Assembly (NCBI RefSeq): GCF_001431595.1
Contig: NZ_LDJO01000026.1
Location: 124,001 to 188,000 of the forward strand
From: Stenotrophomonas acidaminiphila
GTDB taxonomy: Bacteria > Pseudomonadota > Gammaproteobacteria > Xanthomonadales > Xanthomonadaceae
DNA: 64,000 nucleotides
Direction of reading: 5' to 3'
The position numbers were made by a program, and so were the translations under genes. Positions 28,066-35,686 of the stretch are shown here, in pieces (position 1 is the stretch's first letter; the number at the start of each line of letters is the position of its first letter). The notes below the pieces were generated by a model that was given only the letters and a program-made list of their open reading frames with translations, made no database searches and was not told where the DNA came from.

Positions 28066-28443
28066 CAGGCAACCGTCTTCATCTGAACCCACATTGTGCC
28101 ATGCCCCTGCCCCGCCGGCCCGCCCCGGGCAGGGAGGCGGCGGCGGCTCCTGGATGGACGGCCCATGCCCCGGACCATGGCCTGCGACGCGCCGCCATCC
28201 ATCACCTGCGCGGACCGGCCAGGACCGCGCGGCCACGCGCGCCGGTGCCGGCAATCGAGCGCGGCCAGCCCCCGGCCCCCGGCAGCGACGCGCGCCGCCG
28301 GGGCGGCTCCGGGCAGAGGCGGCGGCGCGGCCGGCCACCGCGCGGATGCCCCAACGCATCGACGCGCACATTCGACTTGTGGCCGCAGCGCCGGCCCTAT
28401 AGAATCTGCGCCCCTGCAGCGCCTTCGGGTAGCGGCAGGTCAC
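28066..28443. other. Non-coding gap between dnaX and tRNA-Ser, with a likely tRNA promoter
   Basis: This very GC-rich 378-bp stretch has no convincing gene. Near its right end, TATAGAAT (28398-28405) with CTTGTG 16 bases upstream (28376-28381) looks like a sigma70 promoter for tRNA-Ser. The dnaX promoter must also be in here but is not clear. Confidence 0.5.
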
Positions 28444-28536
28444 GGAGAGGTGTCCGAGTGGTTGAAGGAGCACGCCTGGAAAGTGTGTAAGCGTCTAAAC
28501 CGCGCTTCGGGGGTTCGAATCCCCCTCTCTCCGCCA
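28444..28536 (+). tRNA. tRNA-Ser (anticodon GGA), island insertion site
   Basis: The tRNA has the long variable arm of a class II tRNA. Its acceptor stem begins GGAGAG, the anticodon loop is CTGGAAA (anticodon GGA), and the T-arm has GGTTCGAATCC. CCA is encoded (28534-28536). The 3' end holds the left copy of the 15-bp direct repeat of the genomic island, so the tRNA stays intact after insertion. Confidence 0.95.
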
Positions 28537-28537
28537 G
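28523..28537 (+). repeat. Left attachment-site repeat (attL)
   Basis: The 15 bases CCCTCTCTCCGCCAG at the tRNA-Ser 3' end recur at 55578-55592. The bases just outside the match differ on both sides, which fixes the length. Confidence 0.85.
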
Positions 28538-28548
28538 ATAAGTGAAAT

Positions 28549-28580
28549 AAGCCCCTGATTCTCAGGGGCTTTTTTCTTTT
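28549..28580 (+). terminator. Strong terminator brought by the island, after tRNA-Ser
   Basis: A 10-bp perfect stem (AAGCCCCTGA / TCAGGGGCTT) with a three-base loop runs into TTTTTCTTTT. It lies inside the island, 12 bases after the tRNA, so the element supplies a new terminator for the tRNA it interrupts. Confidence 0.9.
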
Positions 28581-28591
28581 CAGGCTTTCTT

Positions 28592-28613
28592 GGTATGCCA
28601 CCCAGTATGCCAT
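28592..28613 (+). repeat. 22-bp island-end repeat, left copy
   Basis: The sequence GGTATGCCACCCAGTATGCC plus AT matches 55428-55449 at 21 of 22 bases in the same orientation. Each copy contains two TATGCCA-like heptamers. It lies 55 bases inside the left repeat. This fits arm-type binding sites for the integrase or an excision factor. Confidence 0.6.
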
Positions 28614-28780
28614 ATGGCGCTGGCTGGGGTTGGGCCGCTTTGTGGTGCACTGTGGATCACGCAGTGCGGCGCTCCTCTCGACCGCGCCTCAAGTACGTCC
28701 TACTCGCTGGCCGCCCGAGGCGCTGCGCCAGCTCCCTGGCCTATCCGCTCGCACCGGCGGGCGTGGCTCGGCTGAAATTT

Positions 28781-28822
28781 CCGGAACTTTTTTCAAGCTA
28801 CTGCTTGAAATCCGCTCCTTAT
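28781..28822 (+). promoter_or_regulatory. Bipartite element upstream of the left island module
   Basis: The blocks CCGGAACTTTTTTC and TCCGCTCCTTAT are 16 bases apart. The same two blocks with the same spacing occur at 50901-50942, before the alpA module. In this copy the spacer also holds a 7-bp inverted repeat (TTCAAGC / GCTTGAA, 28792-28809). It ends 74 bases before the 92-residue gene. A shared activator or repressor site is likely. Confidence 0.55.
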
Positions 28823-28896
28823 CAAAAATTTTTGCGTTAGCCGAGGCTGTCCACTGAAGACGGCCCTCCTGGCTGTCCCGATATGAGGACGAGCGC

Positions 28897-29175
28897 ATGC
28901 CACAGCGTACAGCTAACAAAATAGCCAAGCAGTTCACCACGGCCTACAAAGCGCCCGCGGATGGCGTCAGAGGCAAGGAGTTGACCAACCCGATCAACAC
29001 CATAGGTCTGCCGGAGAAGTACCATCCAACGGAGTTCAAGAAGCCGCGCGGCCGGCTCGCAAAAGCCGGACCAGGGCTACCCAGCAGTGACGGAGAGAGC
29101 TCGTCATCGTTCGATGGATCCGTCCACTCACTCATAGCCACGATCAGGGGCCGTATCGAGAGGGCGCGGGCATGA
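28897..29175 (+). CDS. Hypothetical protein coupled to DUF3987 gene
   Basis: This 92-residue basic protein is not recognised. Its ATG follows a GAGGA ribosome site by seven bases. The first half is Lys/Pro-rich (NKIAKQFTTAYKAPADG, later KYHPTEFKKPRGRLAKAG), and the second half is Ser-rich and ends IRGRIERARA. Its stop overlaps the start of the DUF3987 gene in an ATGA (29172-29175), so the two are made together. A small partner or regulator of the replication-type protein is a guess. Confidence 0.6.
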   Translation: MPQRTANKIAKQFTTAYKAPADGVRGKELTNPINTIGLPEKYHPTEFKKPRGRLAKAGPGLPSSDGESSSSFDGSVHSLIATIRGRIERARA

Positions 29176-30629
29176 AAACACTTCCCTCGCTCACGACCTA
29201 CCGATCACCTGACCACAACTTTGACATGTTGCCGCCGGTGGCGGCAGCGGCTGCCCGAGCAATCTGCGCCAAGGCCCCAGAGGCCTGCCCTTGCATGGTT
29301 CGGACCCACTTGCTGTCGATCCTGTCCTCCGCAGTAGCGCCCCTCTACGTGATGTCGCCGCCAGACTGGACATCCATTCCAATCAGCGTCAATACGTTGT
29401 GTATTGCCAATGTAGGAGAGAGCAAGAGCCCAGTTCATGAACACCTGATCCAGCCACTCAAGGAACACACTAAAAACAGCTTCGCTCGCTATCAGGCCGC
29501 GCAGACCGAAGCGAATGCCAGCGCAGCCGAACAGCAACTCCACATCAAGATCCTGAAGGCCGAAATTGCACGCTGCCTACGCAAGCAGAAGCCCGCGAAG
29601 GAACATCTGGCGACGCTGGCCGAACTGCATCGCAATGTGATGGCCACTCCCAAGCATCGCCCGCGTCTCGCAAGCAATCTCGACCTCGAAAGCATGCTGC
29701 GTCAGTTGGATGGCGAGTACGAAGCGATCGACTTCCTTACCGATGAAGGGGACAAGGTCCTGAACTCCAGCCTGATGCGCCATGTGCCCGATCTTGTCGA
29801 TCTGATCGACGGAAAATCGCTGGAATTCCGGCGAGAGAAGAAGAAGCACCTCTATGCAAGCCACCCGCGTGGCACGTTCGGCTTGATGACACAGTCCGTC
29901 GCGATCGAGCCATTCCGCCCACGGTACAAGCACGATGAGTACATCGCGCACAAAGCCGTCAAACTCGGCCTCTTCGCGCGCTTCTTCATCTGCATCGCTC
30001 AACCGTCTCCCATGGGCAATCAGTACACCCGCGATGACCAGGCGATCTCAAATCTCCACGAAGCGCTCAGCAATTTCTACGATTTGCACTTGGGCAATCA
30101 GGAATCCGGCGGCGTCGCCCCTATCCCGCTCGAGTTCGCACCTGACGCACTGGGCTACTGGGAAGAACTGCGCCGCATCACCAACAATCTCAAGTACGGG
30201 CAGCTCGCACATATTGCCGACTTCGTCTCAAAGATGCTCAACCTGACCGCGAGGCTGGCCGCTGTACTGCATGTCTGGGAAAGCAAGACCCACTATGTCT
30301 CGACCTCCTGTCTCCAACGTGCATGGAACCTTGTTTCCTGGCACGCAGGCCAGTATGAAATCGCGTTCGTCCCACCTCCCCCCCTGTCTCAGCAAGAGTT
30401 CGATGTGACTGCCGTAGTCAAACACTTGAATACGCATCGCTTTTCGACCGACTACAGGCAGGTTCCCACCGAGCCCATCGGCCTGTTGCTGAACATCCCG
30501 CCCCGGCGCCTGCGCGCCGCGCTTCTACGCATGGAGCAGCGAGACATGATTGAGCTGTGTGATGGCAAGGCCACGTTTATCGACTGCATGAAGATGTTCT
30601 CTCGATCACGCAACATTACTTGGCGATGA
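29172..30629 (+). CDS. DUF3987 family protein (YfjI-like, primase/helicase-associated)
   Basis: The 485-residue protein resembles the DUF3987/YfjI group found in prophages and islands. Residues around 75-85 read NVGESKSPVHEHL, the group's modified P-loop (usually GESKSP in place of a full GxGKS). After a Glu/Lys-rich helical part (100-180), EGDKVLNSSLMRHVP and YRSAP-type segments follow, and the C-terminus ends in a winged-helix-like part (LLNIPPRRLRAALLRMEQRDMIE). Relatives are thought to act in replication of the element. It converges on the WYL gene with 32 bp between. No full ATPase motif is present, so activity is uncertain. Confidence 0.65.
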   Translation: MKTLPSLTTYRSPDHNFDMLPPVAAAAARAICAKAPEACPCMVRTHLLSILSSAVAPLYVMSPPDWTSIPISVNTLCIANVGESKSPVHEHLIQPLKEHTKNSFARYQAAQTEANASAAEQQLHIKILKAEIARCLRKQKPAKEHLATLAELHRNVMATPKHRPRLASNLDLESMLRQLDGEYEAIDFLTDEGDKVLNSSLMRHVPDLVDLIDGKSLEFRREKKKHLYASHPRGTFGLMTQSVAIEPFRPRYKHDEYIAHKAVKLGLFARFFICIAQPSPMGNQYTRDDQAISNLHEALSNFYDLHLGNQESGGVAPIPLEFAPDALGYWEELRRITNNLKYGQLAHIADFVSKMLNLTARLAAVLHVWESKTHYVSTSCLQRAWNLVSWHAGQYEIAFVPPPPLSQQEFDVTAVVKHLNTHRFSTDYRQVPTEPIGLLLNIPPRRLRAALLRMEQRDMIELCDGKATFIDCMKMFSRSRNITWR

Positions 30630-30661
30630 CCTTCCGCAGTCCATAGATCCGGAGTCACCCG

Positions 30662-31678
30662 CTACCCAGGTTGCTCTGCCCGCCTGTAGCGACCAGCCGC
30701 ACCGGCAAGTTCCGTCGCCAACTCCTGTCGCAAATCTTCCGGCTCGATGACCTCCACCCTGCTGCCGAAGCCCAACAGCCACCAGCGCAGGGTTTCATCG
30801 CTGTCGAGAGTGGCGGTAAGCGTCGCCCAGCCCTCAGGATCCGGTTCGCTCATTTGCTGATCGATGGAGACAGGTGTGTCGCGCAGGTGCTCGATGGTTT
30901 CGGCCTCGAAGCGGGCTACCAACCGAATCTGGCCCTGTGCGTGGTACTTGGAGCCGGTGGTGGCGACGTAGCCGGCGAAGTCGAAGCCTTCCGGTGCCAC
31001 GGCAGGTTCGTCCAACGTGATTACGGTGCTCAGTCGGTGCAGGGCAAGATGCTTGATGTCCTTGTAGTCGCGCAAGGTGCAGATCAGGTATTGCACCGAA
31101 CCGCGCACCAGCAAGCCCAGCGGATGAATCTTCATTTCCTTGGCAGCCTTGCCACCCTTGGCGTGGTATGTGCCACGCAGGCAAGTCTTCTTCGCCAATG
31201 CCAGATGTACGGCATCCAACACATCGGCTGACACCTTGGGCGGCAGCAGCGACAAGCTTGTGGGCAAGATAGCAGTTCGCTTGTGCCAGTTTTCCCAGCC
31301 GGAGTTGGCAAGCTCCTGCTTCGCAAAGTCGAAGAAAGGCACCAACTCGTTCAACAAGATCTTGGGCAGGAACTGGCGCAAATGTTCCTGCGCCAGTAGC
31401 AAAGCGACACCCTGTGAAGTGGAAAGGCGTGGCGTGAACTCGATGTTCGCATCCCTCGACCAAGACCAACCATAGGGCTTGCTGGATCCGTCCACCGTCA
31501 GAGGGAAACGCGACGAAAGATTTTGCAGGTCGCGCTGGAGTGTACGGCTGTCGGCCGACAAGTTCTGTAACTCAAGCCGCTGCCTGATCTGCGCCACAGT
31601 GATCTTGCTCGGCGCACGCGGGAGAAGCCGAAGCATCTCCCACTGGCGTTGAAGGGTATCGAGAGTGTTGGCGCTCAT
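30662..31678 (-). CDS. WYL-domain transcriptional regulator
   Basis: The 338-residue protein has an N-terminal winged helix (TVAQIRQRLELQNLSADSRT, then LQRDLQNLSSRFPLT) and a WYL domain (residues about 140-230; KIHPLGLLVRGSVQYLICTL and HLALHRLST stand for the WYL strand motifs). A WCX-like part follows at the C-terminus (DSDETLRWWLLGFGSRVEVIEP). WYL regulators often control defence or DNA-damage genes and sense nucleotide ligands. It is the last gene of the minus-strand TerB operon, 48 bp after the 330-residue gene. A 30-bp perfect palindrome ends ten bases before its ATG. Confidence 0.85.
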   Translation of the reverse strand: MSANTLDTLQRQWEMLRLLPRAPSKITVAQIRQRLELQNLSADSRTLQRDLQNLSSRFPLTVDGSSKPYGWSWSRDANIEFTPRLSTSQGVALLLAQEHLRQFLPKILLNELVPFFDFAKQELANSGWENWHKRTAILPTSLSLLPPKVSADVLDAVHLALAKKTCLRGTYHAKGGKAAKEMKIHPLGLLVRGSVQYLICTLRDYKDIKHLALHRLSTVITLDEPAVAPEGFDFAGYVATTGSKYHAQGQIRLVARFEAETIEHLRDTPVSIDQQMSEPDPEGWATLTATLDSDETLRWWLLGFGSRVEVIEPEDLRQELATELAGAAGRYRRAEQPG

Positions 31679-31688
31679 CTTTTGATAT

Positions 31689-31718
31689 CTACGGCTCCGA
31701 CATATGTCGGAGCCGTAG
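31689..31718. promoter_or_regulatory. 30-bp perfect palindrome before the WYL gene
   Basis: The arms CTACGGCTCCGACAT and ATGTCGGAGCCGTAG form one uninterrupted 30-bp palindrome. It lies between the 330-residue gene and the WYL start. No T-run follows on the minus strand, so a terminator is less likely than an operator for an autoregulating dimer, or an RNA hairpin that masks the translation start. Confidence 0.7.
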
Positions 31719-31726
31719 GTTTTCCC

Positions 31727-32719
31727 TCAGATGGCGGTGTCGCTGATATCGCGAATGCGCTTTTCGGTGGAAAGCACCAATGCGCCGGATTCGTCCAGAA
31801 TCGGCGTATCAATCATTGCCTTGACCAGCTGCGCGTACTTCACCGAACGAAACACGGCTTCACGGCTTTCCTGAGAAAATGCACTGAAATCCTCGCCGTG
31901 GGCAACGATGACCTTCTCTAGGCTATGCACCGACCTGCGCAATTGCGTGGTCACCTTGCTGAAGGTTTCATTTGCCAGCCGTGTCACGACCTGGATGCTC
32001 TGCAATTGCAGCGCTGCCCGCTCGCCTTCCTCATAGTGAGTTCTTGCCTGTTGCAGATTACTGTTGGCATTGGCAAGTGCGGCCTCGGCGCTGTTGCCGA
32101 CAATATGCCCGAAGATAGCCAGCGCCGGGCCAGCGACGATGCCGCCCAGCACCGCACCGCCCAAGGCCATGCCGCCGCCACCTGCCGCAAGTGAGCCGCC
32201 CCCCAGCCAGGCCAACGTGGCATTGGTTGCCGCAGCACCGCTCAGCGCAGAAATGGCGGTTCCCGTACTGGCAGTCGCGAACATCATGGTGCCGCTGTAC
32301 GCACCGAAAGCCAGTGCAGCACCGCTTCCCAAGCCCGCGCCCAGCCCTAGGCCAGAGTCCATCAACAACTGGTACTCCTTCTGCAACTCGGTCAGCGTCT
32401 GCGTGGTGAAATCGCCAACCTGCAACTTTTCCAGCTCCGGCGAGTTGGCAACTTCGACATTCTTCAAGCGACCAAACGTATTGATGAAGTCTGCAACCGG
32501 CCCATTGAACGAGCGCAACTTGCGGGAACCGTAATCTTCAATCACGGAGTTCGTAGCTTCGCGCTGTTCATTCACCAGCCGAGTCGCGCGGGAAATCAAC
32601 GACCGGGCATTGTCGTTGGTGGAACTGGCATCCCGATGGTCAACGACTGCCTTGCCGCCCTTGACAAGGCCATAAAGCGCACTGCCACCCATAATTGCGC
32701 CAACAATAATTGGGATCAT
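31727..32719 (-). CDS. Glycine-zipper membrane-active protein of the TerB operon
   Basis: The 330-residue protein has a short N-terminal hydrophobic stretch (MIPIIVGAIMGGSALYGLV) and a helical part. An unusually Gly/Ala-rich hydrophobic block of about 85 residues follows (around 122-207; e.g. WLGGGSLAAGGGGMALGGAV), and then a coiled-coil-like C-terminal region. The block could insert in membranes as packed glycine-zipper helices, as in some pore-forming or membrane-remodelling proteins. No named family is recognised. It sits 14 bp after the second TerB-like gene, so it is in the same operon. Function is unknown. Confidence 0.65.
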   Translation of the reverse strand: MIPIIVGAIMGGSALYGLVKGGKAVVDHRDASSTNDNARSLISRATRLVNEQREATNSVIEDYGSRKLRSFNGPVADFINTFGRLKNVEVANSPELEKLQVGDFTTQTLTELQKEYQLLMDSGLGLGAGLGSGAALAFGAYSGTMMFATASTGTAISALSGAAATNATLAWLGGGSLAAGGGGMALGGAVLGGIVAGPALAIFGHIVGNSAEAALANANSNLQQARTHYEEGERAALQLQSIQVVTRLANETFSKVTTQLRRSVHSLEKVIVAHGEDFSAFSQESREAVFRSVKYAQLVKAMIDTPILDESGALVLSTEKRIRDISDTAI

Positions 32720-32733
32720 CAGATTTATCCTAT

Positions 32734-33351
32734 TTATTCGAGAATGATGGAAAGAGCCTTGACGGCTTCATGATTCATACCCTGGGCGCGCTCCAGCAAA
32801 TCGTCGTAAAGGAACTCCTCGATTTGGAACAAATCGGCAAACTTCCTCAGCAATGCATCTTCCACGCTGGAAATGTCGCCATCAGCCAGCGCAAGCAAGA
32901 ACAGCTCATACAGCATGACTTTCGGCTCAGCTGGCAGAAATTCAATTTCATCTTCCTCTACCGTTGCATGCAGTTTTTCCAGTACAGAAAATGAAACCGC
33001 GATGCGTTCCTCTGGGTCATTCTGCTTTCCCAGAGGGATCGATTTGAGCTTCTTCTTGAAGGCAACCCAGACCTCGTCCATCTCCTCACCAAAGGCAGCT
33101 ATGGACATACGCTCAACAAACAATCCTCCAATCCACTCGTCAGCATCTTTCCCGCATTCACGAGCAAATTGGGCCAAGACGGCCTTTTCCTGCTCAACCT
33201 CTTTCACTGCAACTTTTTGCAGATTGGTATCCCCAGTCAGTTCGGCCTCAGTCTTGCCATCCCACAGCAAGGTGTTGTCGCTGATGCTGACAAGGTGAGC
33301 GATCTTGAGGAACAGATCTTGGCAATCGTCGGAAAGAAGGTGTAAAAACAT
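32734..33351 (-). CDS. TerB-like protein, copy 1 (205 residues)
   Basis: The C-terminal part (residues about 148-195, LYELFLLALADGDISSVEDA and LLRKFADLFQIEEFLYDDLL) has the TerB pattern: an acidic, metal-binding-type ADGDISSVE loop between helices. The N-terminal part (HLVSISDNTLLWDGKTEAELTGDTN) is shared with its neighbour at 33427-33987. The two share start and end, but this copy has a longer middle. TerB domains occur in tellurite-resistance and phage-defence systems. It is co-directional with a Gly-rich protein on each side of the pair. The function here is unknown. Confidence 0.65.
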   Translation of the reverse strand: MFLHLLSDDCQDLFLKIAHLVSISDNTLLWDGKTEAELTGDTNLQKVAVKEVEQEKAVLAQFARECGKDADEWIGGLFVERMSIAAFGEEMDEVWVAFKKKLKSIPLGKQNDPEERIAVSFSVLEKLHATVEEDEIEFLPAEPKVMLYELFLLALADGDISSVEDALLRKFADLFQIEEFLYDDLLERAQGMNHEAVKALSIILE

Positions 33352-33426
33352 GAAGCCCCCTGGGTGGCGAAGAATTTGGCAGCAGTTACATTCAAAACAA
33401 CTCTCAGTCGTTGAGAGTCATGCCTT

Positions 33427-33987
33427 TCATTCGAGAATGATGGAAAGAGTCTTTGCAGATTCCCGACTCATGCATCGAGCGCGCTCCAGCAGATCGTCGT
33501 AGAGAAATTCTTCGACCTGGAACAAATCGGCAAACTTCCTCAGCAATGCCTCTTCCACGCTGGAAATGTCGCCATCAGCCAGTGCGGTCATAAATAGCTC
33601 GTATAGCATGACCTTCGATTCGGACGGTAAAAATTCGGCCCCATCTTCTTGTTCACGTGCATGCATATCCTCCAATCTTGCGCATGAGGCCTTAATACGC
33701 TCCTCCGGGTCATTCTGCTTTCTCAGAGGAAGCGGTTTGAGCTCAGAGATGAACAGCCAATCGACATGTTCACCGGAAAAAAATCCACCGCACTCGCGGT
33801 CAAATCTTTCCAGCAATAGATCTTCCTGCTCGACCTCTTTAAATGAAATTTCTTGCAGATTGGTATCCCCGGTCAACTCTTCTTCAGTCTTGCCATCCCA
33901 CAACAACGGGCTGTCACTGATACTGACAAGGCGGGCAAGCCTGAGGAAAAACCCTTGATTTTTATCGGAAATAAGGTGCAAATACAT
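33427..33987 (-). CDS. TerB-like protein, copy 2 (186 residues)
   Basis: This is a tandem paralogue of the gene at 32734-33351. It begins HLISDKNQGFFLRLARLVSI and shares LLWDGKTEEELTGDTNLQ, then LLRKFADLFQVEEFLYDDLL and the same ending, LSIILE. The middle differs and is about 20 residues shorter. The ATG follows AAGGGA by six bases. It lies 35 bp downstream of the 522-residue gene. Two diverged copies kept side by side suggest a heteromer or separate partners, which is inference. Confidence 0.65.
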   Translation of the reverse strand: MYLHLISDKNQGFFLRLARLVSISDSPLLWDGKTEEELTGDTNLQEISFKEVEQEDLLLERFDRECGGFFSGEHVDWLFISELKPLPLRKQNDPEERIKASCARLEDMHAREQEDGAEFLPSESKVMLYELFMTALADGDISSVEEALLRKFADLFQVEEFLYDDLLERARCMSRESAKTLSIILE

Positions 33988-34022
33988 GGAAATCCCTTGA
34001 CAAGTTAAATAAGGAAAATAGA

Positions 34023-35591
34023 TTAAAGCCGCAGCGACTCATTGGTGGTCATGAATTGGTCGAACTCCATCTGGCTCTTGAATTGCAGTTGCGCGCCCAG
34101 CAAATTCGCGTAGCTATTGATGTCCGCGGTAAATGCGTCAACATCTCCCGCGTCATGTCGAGCGATGCTGGCAAACAACTCCCGCGTTTCCCGTTCCAGC
34201 TCAGAAAACTCTTTGCGCATGAAGTCATCCAGCGCAACACGCTGCTTCTCGATTTCGGCGCGGGCCGCGGTTTCGATTTCAATCACGCGAGCAAGATTGG
34301 CCTTTGCTGCGGCCACATCACGTGCTGCACCCAGCGCCGCCTGGTAAAACATCGACGAAAGGGTGTAACCAATCATGCTGCCGACCGCAGCACCAACGAA
34401 CGGGATGGGGATTGCGATTTGCCCCAGCGCGGCGAACATCGCACCGGACAACATGCCCGCGCCCTTTTCGCCGACCTCCCCAAGGAATTGCGCCTCGTCA
34501 ATTTCACCCTGGACATAGCGGTTGACGCTGACGCCCAATGACAGGACAACCTGTACCGCCAGTGCAGGCGCATTGGTGCGAGCCAGCGCACGGGCATAAG
34601 TGCTGCCGGATTGTTGCATTGCGCCCTTGATGGCTGAGCCAGTGAAAGCCGTTGCATAACCGATCCCGCCAGCTTTCACGGTATCCAGTGCCAAGTCTTT
34701 CGCGGCATCCCCAAAATGCTTCCCTTCCTGAGCAATGGCAAAGGCATTGGTGATTATCGAAATCGAACCACCGATGACGGCACCGAACTTTGCACCCTCC
34801 ATACCGGCCCGGTGGCCGGTCTTGGCAATGTCGCGGGCGGTGGCAAGTTTCGGGTGGTTGCGATAGAAAATCGCCTGCTCGGTAGTCAGACCGGAATCAA
34901 CCACCTGGTCAGCAAGTTGGTCGTAGTTTTCCGCCTGCTCGCGTAGCCGCTGTGCAGCATCGGGTTTGCCATTTTGCTCGGCACGAAGTGCGTTCTGGCG
35001 TAATTTTTCTGCTCTTTCCAGACAGAAATCCCGCGCGCCTTCGTACTGCTCGGATGGCAGTTCCAGCTTGACGCCTCGATATCTGGCGAACTTTCCGTCA
35101 GGCTTGGTGATGTCGTTGAACAGGTTTTCACGGCTACCAACGAACTTCATCTGGCTTTGTGTGCCTTCGATGATTTCGCCGTTCAGTACCTTGACTCTGT
35201 CAATGACCGTGTGGTTCCTGCCGTAGTGCGGCAGATCGTCGCTACGTGAAACGCGCACGTCCGACTTTGCAATGATCGCTTCGGCGTTGTCGCGGCTAGT
35301 CGTTGCAACCTCGGCGGAATAGCCAGCCTGCTGTTTGAGGTTTTGCTCGGCAAAGTCAGGATGAACCTTGCCTTCGGCGATACCTTTCAAGCCCTTGGCA
35401 AATTTCTGCCCGGTTTCATTGTCAACGCCGGTGTAGCCCTTGATGTACTCGGCATTACCACTGCCATAACGGCTGACCGTTTCGCTGGTAGACAGTGCCG
35501 TTGCGGTACGGCGTTTGTCCTCGGCGATCTCGTCACGGCGCTCGTCGCCGCCCTCTCCTTGGCTGGAACTCACTTCCCTACCCCCTGGCAT
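34023..35591 (-). CDS. Large Gly-rich, membrane-active-like protein heading the TerB operon
   Basis: The 522-residue protein starts with a charged, probably disordered region (residues 1-45), followed by a mixed domain containing SRSDDLPHYGRNHTVIDRVK and SQMKFVGSRENL, which looks like a conserved fold of unknown kind. Two Gly/Ala-rich hydrophobic regions follow (around 255-335, GAKFGAVIGGSISIITNAFA; and 375-420, AALGQIAIPIPFVGAAVG). The C-terminal 100 residues form a long charged helix. I recall similar uncharacterised proteins in other bacteria but no function. It has an AGGAG ribosome site seven bases before ATG 35591 and reads divergently from the XRE regulator. Confidence 0.65.
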   Translation of the reverse strand: MPGGREVSSSQGEGGDERRDEIAEDKRRTATALSTSETVSRYGSGNAEYIKGYTGVDNETGQKFAKGLKGIAEGKVHPDFAEQNLKQQAGYSAEVATTSRDNAEAIIAKSDVRVSRSDDLPHYGRNHTVIDRVKVLNGEIIEGTQSQMKFVGSRENLFNDITKPDGKFARYRGVKLELPSEQYEGARDFCLERAEKLRQNALRAEQNGKPDAAQRLREQAENYDQLADQVVDSGLTTEQAIFYRNHPKLATARDIAKTGHRAGMEGAKFGAVIGGSISIITNAFAIAQEGKHFGDAAKDLALDTVKAGGIGYATAFTGSAIKGAMQQSGSTYARALARTNAPALAVQVVLSLGVSVNRYVQGEIDEAQFLGEVGEKGAGMLSGAMFAALGQIAIPIPFVGAAVGSMIGYTLSSMFYQAALGAARDVAAAKANLARVIEIETAARAEIEKQRVALDDFMRKEFSELERETRELFASIARHDAGDVDAFTADINSYANLLGAQLQFKSQMEFDQFMTTNESLRL

Positions 35592-35619
35592 GGAACACTC
35601 CTCTTGGCCTCAATATTAC

Positions 35620-35683
35620 CAGTATATGGTGAATACTGAACAAGCCCACGGACCTACGGTTCTCCCAGTAAATTGGGAGAGCC
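35620..35683. promoter_or_regulatory. Two inverted repeats in the divergent XRE / TerB-operon promoter region
   Basis: The 95-bp gap between the divergent starts holds CAGTAT-N7-ATACTG (35620-35638) and TCTCCCA-N6-TGGGAGA (35661-35680, near-symmetric out to 35658-35683). The second lies directly in front of the XRE start. Both have the size of operators for a small dimeric HTH protein. Confidence 0.55.
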
Positions 35684-35686
35684 GGG

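Noticed and set aside
25777-28086. A 769-residue open frame on the plus strand
   Set aside because: It is antisense to ybaB and dnaX, both clearly genes with motifs; the Gly/Arg/His-rich sense is spurious.
33427-33987. Known ter operon (tellurite resistance)
   Set aside because: Only TerB-type domains are present; TerC, TerD and TerE partners are not in the window.
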